Positions 1-7,830 of a stretch of 64,000 nucleotides of DNA are shown here, piece after piece. The notes under the pieces were generated by a model. The model did not search any database. It worked only from the letters and a program-made list of their open reading frames with translations, and was not told the DNA's origin. Position numbers and translations under genes: made by a program. The DNA is from Candidatus Binatia bacterium (GTDB lineage: Bacteria; Desulfobacterota; Binatia; Bin18), in assembly GCA_022826945.1 (NCBI GenBank), contig JAJDTY010000073.1, positions 1 through 64,000 of the forward strand, read 5' to 3'. Positions within the stretch are counted from its first letter, which is position 1, and every line of letters begins with the position of its first letter.

Positions 1-59
1 AGTCCCGCCTCCCGATCGGCCACTACTCGCTCCCGCAGATCCAGCGAATACGCGTGCAT
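1..59 (-). mobile_element. IS630-family transposase, N-terminal end (runs off the window)
   Basis: Reading leftward from an ATG at 59 gives MHAYSLDLRERVVADREAG and continues past the window edge. This matches the highly conserved start of IS630-type transposases (consensus like KAYSLDLRERVV). A strong ribosome binding site (AGGAGG) lies 4 bases upstream of the ATG, so the start looks intact. The gene is cut by the window, not by a visible lesion. It is too short for the ORF track. The family is known for DDE chemistry and TA target sites. The terminal inverted repeat, expected a few tens of bases upstream of the start, could not be identified. Confidence 0.8.
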
Positions 60-281
60 AGCTCCTCCTAGCTACTGGTTCTGCTCCGCTTAACATGCCT
101 GCCGCCCACCCGCTACTCCACAGTGGAAACTGCTCTAGTCATGCAGAGCGGGGGAAGCACGGAGACCGGGCGCAACGTGCGGTCTCCGCCACAGGACGCT
201 TCCACTCCGGACGCACCGATGTCGCCCGTCGGCATGACGCCTATCTTGCCGCTGCTTATGAAACACCCGAGGAGTGAAGAG

Positions 282-450
282 GGATTTATTGACACCTCCG
301 CCTTTTACATCGTGCTGGACTCGGACGATAAGGCATACGCTTAGACCCGCATGAGGTGGCTCGGGCTGGTCTGCTCCAGTAAACTGCTGATGCCCCCACT
401 TTGCCGAGCAATGCTTCCAACTCGTGTTGTCGCCCCTGCGGCACTCCATT
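282..450 (+). pseudogene. Remnant of a PIN-domain (VapC-like) toxin
   Basis: The reading frame ending at 344 contains GFIDTSAFYIVLDSDDKAYA, which fits the start of PIN-domain ribonuclease toxins: an acidic residue in F-I-D-T-S followed by a short helix. The frame then stops at TAG. A neighbouring frame continues with toxin-like sequence (LDPHEVARAGLLQ, stop, TADAPTLPSN) to about 450. The gene therefore appears broken by at least one frameshift and one stop. No intact antitoxin gene is seen upstream. The match is by eye to the family's N-terminus only. Confidence 0.42.
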
Positions 451-589
451 CTCTCTCAGACTCATCGAACGCCTTCTTAAAATCGATTCTCTCGTCTTCT
501 TCATGATAGGACAGTAGGTACGTGAAAACTTCATCCGAAAGAGGATCACTAGACTCAAGGTACGAGCTGACACTCTCTAATTTTTCCAT
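341..589 (-). pseudogene. Truncated AlbA_2-type (Schlafen-like ATP-binding) protein, N-terminal part
   Basis: The first 48 residues of this leftward ORF (MEKLESVSSYLESSD... ending near IDFKKAFDESEREW) look like the start of AlbA_2/Schlafen-like putative transcriptional regulators. In these, an E-x-x-x-I-D-F-K-K motif precedes W-L-E-I-T-K-D-I-x-A-F-A-N. The resemblance ends at W48 (about position 446). The remaining 34 residues read antisense across the PIN-toxin remnant and look unrelated. The gene is therefore probably cut by a deletion or rearrangement joining two decayed genes tail to tail. Only the N-terminal part is assigned. Confidence 0.5.
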
Positions 590-769
590 GGGCTCTCGTT
601 AGTCTCGGCGGTGATCCGATAGTAGCTTCTCAAATTGACCGAATAGGAGACAGGTCGAGTGCTCATAATTTCTGCGTAAGATAAGGTATATAGTTCATCA
701 GCTCTACTCCAGATTCATTTATCGAGCTTCAATGACGGCTACCCTGAAACTCAGGGCGGTTGAGGACAA
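590..769. other. Non-coding stretch
   Basis: No convincing ORF or RNA is visible here. On the leftward strand it would contain the promoter region of the truncated AlbA_2 ORF. Confidence 0.4.
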
Positions 770-797
770 ACAAAAAGGGCGCACCGCGGTACGCCCC
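770..797 (-). terminator. Rho-independent terminator of the CoA-transferase pair
   Basis: Read leftward, 797 to 770 gives GGGCG-TACCGCGGTG-CGCCC followed directly by TTTTTGTTTG. This is a GC-rich hairpin with a U-tract, about 30 bases beyond the stop codon of the CoA-transferase gene at 827-2068. Confidence 0.75.
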
Positions 798-826
798 TCC
801 AAGTTCCGATGAATGCAGAGTGTCCG

Positions 827-2068
827 TTACTCCAAGACCTCGGCAATCACTAACTCGGTGATCTTCTCTTCGTTATAGCCCAGAATATTCTCCAACACAC
901 TCTGGTTCTCACGCCCCAGCGTCGGAGTCGCCGGGTTGATCTGGGCCGGAGTGCGGGAGAATTTGAAGCGAGTGCCTTCGACTGTGGTCTTGCCGAAGTC
1001 GGGATGATCCAGGTCGACGAAGTGCTCACGGTGCTGAAGCTGCTTGTCCTCGTACAGCTCGTTGATGGTTTCTACCGCGCTGGCCGGCACGTTTTTGGCC
1101 TGAAGTTGTTCTTCGGCCTCGTACGGGCCGAGCTGGCTGCTCCAGGCGTTGATGGCCTTGTCGATTTCGTCCTGATTGGCCAGCCGGCCTTTGGCGGTGG
1201 CAAGACGCTCGTCACTGCCGAGGTCCGGGCGATTCATGGTCTCACACAGCGCGCGCCACTGGTCGTCGGTTTCCACGCCAATCGCCACCCAGCGATCCTC
1301 TCCGGTGGACTGATACACCCCGTGCGGGGCGAAGTTCATGTCCCGGTTGCCCATACGGGTCTGGGTCCGTCCGTTGACGGTTTGGTCTAAAAGAAACGGT
1401 GCCAGAAAATGGAGCGAGGCTTCGGCTTGCGCCAGGTCAACATGCTGGCCCTTGCCGGTCTGGTGCTTGTGCTCGAGTGCCGCCAGCACGGCTGCGGCAT
1501 TATACCACGGCGCAATATAGTCAGTGTAGGCCCCGAACGGGCCCGCCGGCTCGCGGTCGGGCCAACCGGTGGGATCGAAAAAGCCTGAGACGGCAGCCGC
1601 CAGATTGCCGAACCCGGCAAAGTGCGAGTGGGGGCCGGTCTGGCCCATCAGGCAGGTGCTGAGCATGATGATGTCGGGCTTGATTTTGGTGAGCGACTCG
1701 TAGTCAAAGCCCCACTCTCGCATGGCTTTGGGCGAAAAGGACTCGGTCACCACGTCTGCCCACCGCACCAGATCAAAAATAATCTCACGCGACTCCGGCT
1801 TGGACAGATTCAGGGTCATCGGCAGTTTTCCGGTATTCATATTATTATACAAACCGGAATTGTTCGGGCCGGGTTGCTTGTTTTGAAAGGGACCGACCAT
1901 GCGCACCGCGTCAAAGCGGGTGGTGGATTCAATCCGCACAACGGTCGCTCCGTAGTCGGCTAAAATACGCGTCGAGCCAGGGCCGGCCATGGCCCACATG
2001 AAATCGAGCACTTTGACTCCGGCCAGGGCTTGATTGCTTTCACTGCCAGTCTGTTGTCCTTCTGCCAT
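827..2068 (-). CDS. CaiB/BaiF family (class III) CoA-transferase
   Basis: A 413-residue protein of normal length for the family-III CoA-transferases, which move CoA between carboxylic acids through an enzyme-aspartyl anhydride. The N-terminal Rossmann part shows ALAGVKVLDF and ADYGATVVRIE. The segment GAYTDYIAPWYNA, 12 residues ahead of the conserved AALEHKHQTGKGQHVD block, supplies the expected catalytic aspartate. The substrate cannot be read from sequence. AGGAGG stands ahead of the ATG at 2068. It follows the paralogue at 2095-3336 by 26 bases, so the two probably share a transcript ending at the hairpin near 780. They may form a hetero-oligomer or handle related acyl-CoA substrates. Confidence 0.9.
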   Translation of the reverse strand: MAEGQQTGSESNQALAGVKVLDFMWAMAGPGSTRILADYGATVVRIESTTRFDAVRMVGPFQNKQPGPNNSGLYNNMNTGKLPMTLNLSKPESREIIFDLVRWADVVTESFSPKAMREWGFDYESLTKIKPDIIMLSTCLMGQTGPHSHFAGFGNLAAAVSGFFDPTGWPDREPAGPFGAYTDYIAPWYNAAAVLAALEHKHQTGKGQHVDLAQAEASLHFLAPFLLDQTVNGRTQTRMGNRDMNFAPHGVYQSTGEDRWVAIGVETDDQWRALCETMNRPDLGSDERLATAKGRLANQDEIDKAINAWSSQLGPYEAEEQLQAKNVPASAVETINELYEDKQLQHREHFVDLDHPDFGKTTVEGTRFKFSRTPAQINPATPTLGRENQSVLENILGYNEEKITELVIAEVLE

Positions 2069-2094
2069 GGATACCCCTCCTGATTGAGTCGCGG

Positions 2095-3336
2095 TTAGAT
2101 GATCCCCTTGCTGCGTAATTCCGTCAACGCTTGTGCATCGAGGCCGAGCTCAGCATAGACCTCGGTATTGTGCTCGCCAATCTTCGGCGAACGGCGCTTA
2201 TAGGCAATCGGCTGCTCGCTGAACTTGGCAAACGGACCGGGATAGGCAAACGCCTTGCCGATCTCCTCATGGTCAACCGTTGTCCAGTATTGACGGGACG
2301 CAAGCTGCTTGCTCTCGACGACCTCGTCGATCGTCGTGACCGGGGCGACGAGCAGGCCACGGTCCAGCGCGTTCTGGAACAGCTCTGCTTTCGTTTTGGT
2401 CTTGGTGAAGTCCTCAACGATCAGTTTCAGACGTTCATAGTCTTCAAGTATTTTCGGATCGCCACCAAAGAGGCCACCGCCCATGTCAACCCAGTCCATC
2501 TGCTGGACTTCCTCGTCACAAAACCCCTCCTCATAGATCCAGTCCATGAGACGTTTGGTGAAATGGGCAAACGCCGAGCCAAACAGATAGGCAATCGAAA
2601 CATGGCCGTCTTTCGCCGGCCAGAGCAGGCGGATTTCCAGCGGCCCCATCTTTGCCCCGCCTGCCATGCGGCGGGTTTCCGCATCGTTGAGCGGAGCCGC
2701 GAGAATGGTCGATTGGGTCGCCTGGGCCGCCGCCTGCTGGGCGGAAATATCAACATGCTGTCCGCGATCCGAGCGGTGCGATTCATACAGGGCAATCAGC
2801 GCGGCCGGCGCTGCGGCTGCGCTGGCGTGCAGATAGCCCTGGGGAACGCTCAGGCGGACGGGCGGGCGGTCTTCGTCTCCGGTAATGACGAGCGGCCCGC
2901 TGCTCGCCAGAATAATCAGGTCGCTATCCGCATAGCTGGCCTTTGGCCCGTCTTGTCCGAACGGGGTAATCGAGACATAAATCAGCCCCGGATTGTCTGC
3001 CGCCAACTCGTCATAGCTCAGGCCGTATTTGGCCAGGGTGCCGGGGTTGTCCGATTCGATCAGGAATTTTGCGCCTTGGGCCAGGCGCCGAAGAATATCC
3101 TGGCCTTCGGACCGCGTAATATCGAGAGTGACCCCCCGTTTATTGCGGTTATAGGCCCACCAGTAGAGCGAGTTTTCCGCATCTTCCTGATCCTGATAGA
3201 AGGGCCCCAGCTTGCGGGCCGAGGAGCCTCCGGGGGGCTCGATTTTAATGACATCGGCGCCGAGATCGGCCAGGATTTGGCCGCACAGCAAGCCGCGCTC
3301 CGTTGTCAGGTCAAGGACTCGATAAGGGTTGAGCAT
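2095..3336 (-). CDS. CaiB/BaiF family CoA-transferase paralogue, catalytic Asp not evident
   Basis: A 413-residue protein with the class III CoA-transferase fold: VLDLTTERGLLCGQILADLGADVIKIEPPGG at the N-terminus and HRSDRGQHVDIS in the middle. Aligned by hand with its neighbour (827-2068) and the usual GD-x12-AAL pattern, the catalytic aspartate position is occupied by Tyr168 in VPQGYLHAS. The protein may be a non-catalytic partner or use a different residue; family members of this type are known to be numerous and poorly characterised. A GGGAG ribosome binding site precedes the ATG. It is first in the leftward two-gene unit. Confidence 0.87.
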   Translation of the reverse strand: MLNPYRVLDLTTERGLLCGQILADLGADVIKIEPPGGSSARKLGPFYQDQEDAENSLYWWAYNRNKRGVTLDITRSEGQDILRRLAQGAKFLIESDNPGTLAKYGLSYDELAADNPGLIYVSITPFGQDGPKASYADSDLIILASSGPLVITGDEDRPPVRLSVPQGYLHASAAAAPAALIALYESHRSDRGQHVDISAQQAAAQATQSTILAAPLNDAETRRMAGGAKMGPLEIRLLWPAKDGHVSIAYLFGSAFAHFTKRLMDWIYEEGFCDEEVQQMDWVDMGGGLFGGDPKILEDYERLKLIVEDFTKTKTKAELFQNALDRGLLVAPVTTIDEVVESKQLASRQYWTTVDHEEIGKAFAYPGPFAKFSEQPIAYKRRSPKIGEHNTEVYAELGLDAQALTELRSKGII

Positions 3337-3493
3337 TCGGTGACTCCCGCACTAGCAATGACAGAGATTTTTCATCATCCGCATGAGGTCTCCCCATAGC
3401 TCCCTTGACGAGAACAGGCAAGCCCCGATTTGATACTCGTCGGATAATCCGGGTGGGTCCCGCTCGGGCGATATGATATTGACGGAGTGCGTC

Positions 3494-3640
3494 ATGATGT
3501 GTCCGCGCTGCCGAACAAAAATGAAAGTGGAGGCGCACCGGCCCCACAAACACGAAAAATGGCGCTGTCCTCAGTGTGGCAAAGTCCGTATGAAACCCGC
3601 GTCATACCGTCGGCGTACACGACGGGGGCGGGCCGAGTAG
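3494..3640 (+). CDS. 48-residue zinc-ribbon protein (below ORF-track cutoff)
   Basis: An ATG at 3494 preceded by GGAG at a spacing of 6 opens a 48-codon ORF ending in TAG. The product starts MMCPRCRTKMKVEAHR, has a second pair in CPQC (residues 25-28), and ends in a very basic tail (RRRTRRGRAE). CxxC-x18-CxxC is the layout of a single zinc ribbon, and the basic tail suggests nucleic-acid binding. It sits alone between two leftward genes. No family was recognised. The ribosome binding site and the regular Cys pairs argue against chance. Confidence 0.6.
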   Translation: MMCPRCRTKMKVEAHRPHKHEKWRCPQCGKVRMKPASYRRRTRRGRAE

Positions 3641-3675
3641 GGCATAAGCCGGGGGTGGAGCCGGGCTGTCGATCC

Positions 3676-4137
3676 TTAGGGAGCAGGCGCCTCCCCGCCC
3701 GGAGCCTTACGGCTGGAAACATAGGCGTCCATGAGTCCCGGCAGGTCAATGGGCGACTCTGTCTCTCTGAGCACCCCGCCGGGCGGGATAAGCCTATCCG
3801 ACCCGCCAAGCGAGATCAGGAGATAGGGGCCACCGAGCAGACCCTTGGTGTGAATGGACGCGATTGCGTCTTCCTGAATCTCAATCTCACTGTCTATGGT
3901 TAAGCGGACTCTCGCTCGCGTGCCCGTAAGCTGGACGGTATCAACCCGGCCCACGCGGACACCGGCAATCTCGACCGGCGTGCCGGGTCCCAGGCCTGTA
4001 GCACTTTCAAAGTCGGCATAGATGGTATACCCCCAGGCGTTATAGAGCACTGTTTCTCCGAGGGAAGAGAACAGATAGAAGGCGCTTGCGGTTCCAAGAA
4101 TCAGGAAACTCACAACGCTGAGACCGAGCCGGTGCAT
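3676..4137 (-). CDS. MCE/MlaD-domain protein, single domain
   Basis: The MCE domain is clear: YTIYADFESATGLGPGTPVEIAGVRVGRVD followed by IPPGGVLRETES. These match MlaD-type proteins, which bind lipids in the periplasm as part of ABC lipid transporters. One membrane anchor lies at residues 4-20 from the chosen start MHRLGLSVVSFLILG. The ORF track begins 55 codons upstream, but that extension runs into the divergent cytochrome gene and is not MCE-like, so the ATG at 4137 is preferred. At about 153 residues it is a minimal MlaD. No mlaE/mlaF partner is in the window, so it may act with a remote transporter. Confidence 0.8.
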   Translation of the reverse strand: MHRLGLSVVSFLILGTASAFYLFSSLGETVLYNAWGYTIYADFESATGLGPGTPVEIAGVRVGRVDTVQLTGTRARVRLTIDSEIEIQEDAIASIHTKGLLGGPYLLISLGGSDRLIPPGGVLRETESPIDLPGLMDAYVSSRKAPGGEAPAP

Positions 4138-4191
4138 GGCCCGACAGCCTAGCAGACTTCCTTTTATCCCCCAAGACCTCCGCCCATTCTC

Positions 4192-5127
4192 ATGACAGAC
4201 TCCACAGCTCGACAAGAGGAGATGAAAAATACGGGCGGAAAGAGTGCTTTGCCGCTTTTCTGTCTTTTTGTTCTGTGTGGTTTTTTCCTCGGCCACCTCC
4301 AAAACGTCTGGGCCGATGATGCAGCCCTCGTCACCCGGGGGCAGTATATCTTTGCCTTAGCCGGCGGGTGTGGCTGTCATACGGCGGATAAGGAGCCCAC
4401 CAACGCGGGCGGACGGCCGATTGAGACGCCCTATGGGCGATTTTATGGAACGAATATCACGCCCGACCCAGTCCATGGGATTGGAACCTGGACGGATCGG
4501 GAAATCATTGACGCGGTCCGGCTGGGGGTGAAACCCGACGGGACGGTCATGAGTCCGGTCATGCCATATCCGGCCCTCAGCGGCATGACGGATGAAGATG
4601 TTACGGCGCTGGTGGCTTTCCTGCGGAGCCAGGAGCCCGTGGCGCAAGAAAATCTCCCCCACGAGGTTGCCATTCCGTTTTCCGGGCTGGCCATGCGCGC
4701 CTGGCGCTGGTTGTTTTTTGAACCGGTCGAAACCCAGGGCACGGCCTGGGCAGACCCCATTGCCCGCGGCCGCTACATCAGCGAGCACCTCGCCCATTGC
4801 CAGGAATGCCATACGCCGCGCACCGTGTTTGGCAGCCTTGACCGGACGCGCGATTTGGCCGGAAATCCGGCCGGCATTGACGGCGAGGTCGCGCCCAATA
4901 TTACCCCGGATGACGAGACGGGGATCGGGCAGTGGAGTGACGGGGAGATCGTTTCCCTGCTGCGCACCGGATTTCTCCCGAATTTTGATACGGTCCAAGG
5001 GCTGATGGCGGTGGTGATTGATGGAGTCCCTGGGGGCGGGTACAAAGACATGACCGACGCCGACGCCCACGCTGTTGCCGCATATTTGAAATCGATTCCT
5101 CCAAGGAGTCAGGAAGGGCAGGAATAG
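4192..5127 (+). CDS. Periplasmic dihaem cytochrome c with one CxCH motif
   Basis: Two cytochrome c domains follow a signal peptide (hydrophobic LPLFCLFVLCGFFLG, cut probably after VWA). Domain 1 carries GGCGCHT; the DNA reads TGT GGC TGT CAT, so only one residue separates the cysteines (CxCH). Domain 2 has a normal CQECH. Both domains share the GRFYGTNITPDP / APNITPDD pattern typical of dehydrogenase-associated cytochromes c that pass electrons from periplasmic dehydrogenases. The dehydrogenase partner is not in the window. The start at 4192 has a weak ribosome binding site. An in-frame ATG at 4222 follows GAGGAG with almost no spacing, so the start is unsettled. A monohaem cytochrome follows 30 bases later. 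Confidence 0.88.
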   Translation: MTDSTARQEEMKNTGGKSALPLFCLFVLCGFFLGHLQNVWADDAALVTRGQYIFALAGGCGCHTADKEPTNAGGRPIETPYGRFYGTNITPDPVHGIGTWTDREIIDAVRLGVKPDGTVMSPVMPYPALSGMTDEDVTALVAFLRSQEPVAQENLPHEVAIPFSGLAMRAWRWLFFEPVETQGTAWADPIARGRYISEHLAHCQECHTPRTVFGSLDRTRDLAGNPAGIDGEVAPNITPDDETGIGQWSDGEIVSLLRTGFLPNFDTVQGLMAVVIDGVPGGGYKDMTDADAHAVAAYLKSIPPRSQEGQE

Positions 5128-5157
5128 CGTGGGTCTTGCGTCAGAGGAGGGAGCGCA

Positions 5158-5655
5158 ATGAAAAGGATGGTTCTTCGTGCAGTTCGTGGAGTTTTGATCA
5201 GTGTCAGTGTGATGGCAGGGGGGCTACATAGTATGGGCGGGCTGGGTTTCGGGCATGAGAACCACCCCATCCACATGCCGGACCCCCAGCAGACGGTGGC
5301 GTTTCGGACCTATCTGATGGAGAATATCGGCGCCAATGCCAAGGAGATGAAGGGCAAGATCGACGCCGGTCAACTCAAAGAGGCCAAAATGAATGCCGCG
5401 GCCATAGCCATTCATGCCACCCGCATCGCTGCCCTCTTTCCCGAGGGCAGCAGCGAGGATTCCTCTCGGGCCAAAGCAGAAATCTGGCAGAACTGGGACG
5501 CGTTTCTCGCCTCTGCCACAGAGCTCAGTACGGAAGCGGACGCACTGGCCGTGGCCGCAGGAGAAAATAGTGCCACCGCCGTCAAAGACCACATGCAAAA
5601 GGTGTTTGGGACGTGTAAGGGCTGTCACGACCAGTTTCGCAAGCCGGAGCAATAA
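5158..5655 (+). CDS. Cytochrome c' (class II) family protein
   Basis: A 165-residue exported protein with an N-terminal signal segment (VRGVLISVSVMAGG). Helical sequence follows, and the haem motif CKGCH lies near the C-terminus (FGTCKGCHDQFRK), the hallmark of class II cytochromes c' and c-556. Such proteins bind or buffer small gases or carry electrons in the periplasm. A purine-rich ribosome binding site (AGAGGAGGG) precedes the ATG. It lies 30 bases after the dihaem cytochrome, probably in the same transcript. Confidence 0.88.
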   Translation: MKRMVLRAVRGVLISVSVMAGGLHSMGGLGFGHENHPIHMPDPQQTVAFRTYLMENIGANAKEMKGKIDAGQLKEAKMNAAAIAIHATRIAALFPEGSSEDSSRAKAEIWQNWDAFLASATELSTEADALAVAAGENSATAVKDHMQKVFGTCKGCHDQFRKPEQ

Positions 5656-5738
5656 TCCGGTGTGGGAGTTATATTGCTCCCCGGCAAAAAACGTGAGATA
5701 AAAAAATTCGAGAAACTCCCCGGCAAAAGGAGGCTTTC

Positions 5739-7028
5739 GTGTCCGGTGCTGTTGGATTCCAAGCGCTGACAAGCCGTGATGCCGTGCTGAGCAGCGCGGA
5801 AAATTTCATCCTGTACCTGCTTATGGAGACCAAGCCGCAGGGTGGGGGTGTACGCCTGCCGCTCAATCTCGGCATTGTTCTTGACCGCAGCGGTTCGATG
5901 TACGACGAACAGCGGCTTGATTATGTCATCGAGGCCATCAAATATCTGATTGATAATCTCGGTCCGGATGACAAGGCGGCGGTGGTTGCGTTTGCCGACC
6001 GGGCCGAAGTGGCGGCAACCGCAGACCGCGTCACGGCGGATGCCGCCGGAGTGAAACGGGCCATTGACGACCTCGACCTCCTGGAGATTGGGGGCGGAAC
6101 GCAAATGGCCCTGGGCATGGAAGCCGCGCTGGCCGAGGTGGAGAAGTATTATTCGCCGACCCGTCTGAACCGGCTGTTGCTCCTGACCGACGGTCAGACC
6201 TACGAGGAGCGCAAATGTCTCGATCTCGCCCGTCAACACCGCGACCGTATTTCGTGCAGCACGCTCGGGGTGGGGATCGAGTTCAATGAGAAACTCCTGA
6301 TGGAAATGGCCGAGGAGAGTGGTGCCAACTATCACTTTATTGATGCCCCGGCCTCCATTCCGAATATCTTCTCCGGCGAACTTCAGGGACTGCGGAATGT
6401 TGCTCTGACCAACGCGCGGATTGAGATGCAACTCAGCGCCGGGGTGCAGGTAAAAGAAGCCTTTCGCGCCAGTCCTCAAATCTACCCGATAAAAGAGATT
6501 ACGCCTGACGCCAACCGGATGCTTTCCCTGCCGCTGGGAGATATCGAAGCGGGAACGCCAAGTTCAGCCCTGGCCGTGTTGGTCCTCCCGCCGCGCCGAC
6601 CCGGTCGGGTTCGGCTGGCGCAAGCTGCGCTGTATTACGATACGCCCGAGGCCAAGAACCAGCACGAAAGCGTGGACGTAGTAGTGAATTACACGCTTGA
6701 GCGCTCGGCCATTGGCCAGGCCAACGGTTATGTGATGAATCTGGTCGATCAGGTCAGCGTCGCCAAGATTCAGTTGCAGGCCGAGGCGGCCATGGCTGCC
6801 GGCAATACGGATAAAGCCACACGCTTGTTGGGGAATGCCATAGCTGGCACACAACGACTGGGGAATGCGAAAGCAACCCAAGCGCTTGAGGGGCTGCAGA
6901 GTGAGTTGAAGAAAACCCAGAGTCTGGCGACCGGGGCCGCCAAGACCCAGTTGCTCACCGCTCAGGCAAGCCTCCGCAAGACGCAGCAACTCGACCCTGA
7001 GAGTGTCAAAGACGCGCTGCAAGATTAG
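5739..7028 (+). CDS. Cytoplasmic von Willebrand factor A (VWA) domain protein
   Basis: GTG start with AAGGAGG five bases ahead. Residues 43-215 form a VWA domain with an intact metal-ion-dependent adhesion site: D-R-S-G-S-M (49-54), the threonine in GGGTQMALG, and the aspartate in LLLLTDGQTYEE. A beta-rich middle region follows (about 225-330). The C-terminal 100 residues are helical and rich in Lys, Gln and Ala. No signal peptide or membrane segment is seen, so it should be cytoplasmic. It opens a run of six co-directional signalling genes. VWA proteins commonly act as metal-dependent protein-binding scaffolds; the partner here is presumably encoded in the same run. Confidence 0.85.
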   Translation: MSGAVGFQALTSRDAVLSSAENFILYLLMETKPQGGGVRLPLNLGIVLDRSGSMYDEQRLDYVIEAIKYLIDNLGPDDKAAVVAFADRAEVAATADRVTADAAGVKRAIDDLDLLEIGGGTQMALGMEAALAEVEKYYSPTRLNRLLLLTDGQTYEERKCLDLARQHRDRISCSTLGVGIEFNEKLLMEMAEESGANYHFIDAPASIPNIFSGELQGLRNVALTNARIEMQLSAGVQVKEAFRASPQIYPIKEITPDANRMLSLPLGDIEAGTPSSALAVLVLPPRRPGRVRLAQAALYYDTPEAKNQHESVDVVVNYTLERSAIGQANGYVMNLVDQVSVAKIQLQAEAAMAAGNTDKATRLLGNAIAGTQRLGNAKATQALEGLQSELKKTQSLATGAAKTQLLTAQASLRKTQQLDPESVKDALQD

Positions 7029-7066
7029 GCTTCATCCCAGACGCAGCCCATGAAGGAGAGGTGAAA

Positions 7067-7780
7067 ATGATTCACTGTGCGGAATGCAATGAAGAACAAA
7101 TGGATGGCCTGGAGTACTGCGATAGCTGCGGCGCAAAACTTGAAGCCTTCGTGTCGCTGCCCGTCGATAGCGACGGCGCGAAACTTGAAGCCGTAGCGGC
7201 GGAAGCCGGGACCCCGGAAGCCGAGACGGCCGATGCTCCTGACAGCCAGGCCGCAGAGGAAGCTCCCGCCGAAGCTGAGGCAAGTACGGAGGCCGCGCCA
7301 GAAGCAGTTGCGTCGGAAGAAGCTGCGGCCGAGACCTCGGAAGCTGAAGGCGAGGAGAGTGCCGAGGCGGCTGGAGATGAGTCCGCAGAGGCTCCGGCTG
7401 CTGAAGCCGCCCCTGAAGTCGCAGCCCCCAGCGATGACCAAGCCGCAGGCGGCAGCGCTTCGCTCACCATCACCCGGGGTGGTACTGTGGGAAAAGTCTT
7501 TGAGCTCCAAGCCGGAGACAACCTGGTTGGTCGGTGGGACCCGGATTCCGGTTCCTTTCCCGAAGTCGATATGGAAAACGATGACCCGGAGGCGCGCATC
7601 TCCCGCAAACACGCATTGATAAAATTCGGGGCCGAGCTGACGATTGAAGATATCGGGAGCCTGAACGGGACGTTTGTCAATCGGGGACAACGCCTTGAGC
7701 CCGGCTCGCCCGTTCCGCTCAAAGACGGAGACGAGATCATCGTCGGCAAAACTTTTTTCAAGGTGTCGCGCGCTCAATGA
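7067..7780 (+). CDS. Zinc-ribbon / acidic linker / FHA-domain protein
   Basis: Three parts are visible. Residues 1-25 hold a short zinc ribbon (CAECN...CDSCG). Residues 50-135 are a low-complexity Ala/Glu linker. Residues 140-235 are a forkhead-associated domain with the phosphothreonine-binding signature: GRWD...ARISRKHALI...SLNGTFVN. AAGGAG sits 8 bases before the ATG at 7067; the GTG at 7061 used in the ORF track is too close to it. FHA domains read phospho-Thr marks, and the kinase two genes downstream is the obvious writer. Confidence 0.87.
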   Translation: MIHCAECNEEQMDGLEYCDSCGAKLEAFVSLPVDSDGAKLEAVAAEAGTPEAETADAPDSQAAEEAPAEAEASTEAAPEAVASEEAAAETSEAEGEESAEAAGDESAEAPAAEAAPEVAAPSDDQAAGGSASLTITRGGTVGKVFELQAGDNLVGRWDPDSGSFPEVDMENDDPEARISRKHALIKFGAELTIEDIGSLNGTFVNRGQRLEPGSPVPLKDGDEIIVGKTFFKVSRAQ

Positions 7781-7830
7781 GTCTGGCTTGGCCGTTTTGG
7801 AACTGGGAACCTTTAGTGGACTGGTGATGC

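Noticed and set aside
2131-3399. 422-residue rightward ORF
   Set aside because: It is the antisense shadow of the CoA-transferase gene at 2095-3336; the product is rich in Arg/Gly/Leu with no domain.
4357-5070. 237-residue leftward ORF
   Set aside because: Shadow of the dihaem cytochrome gene.
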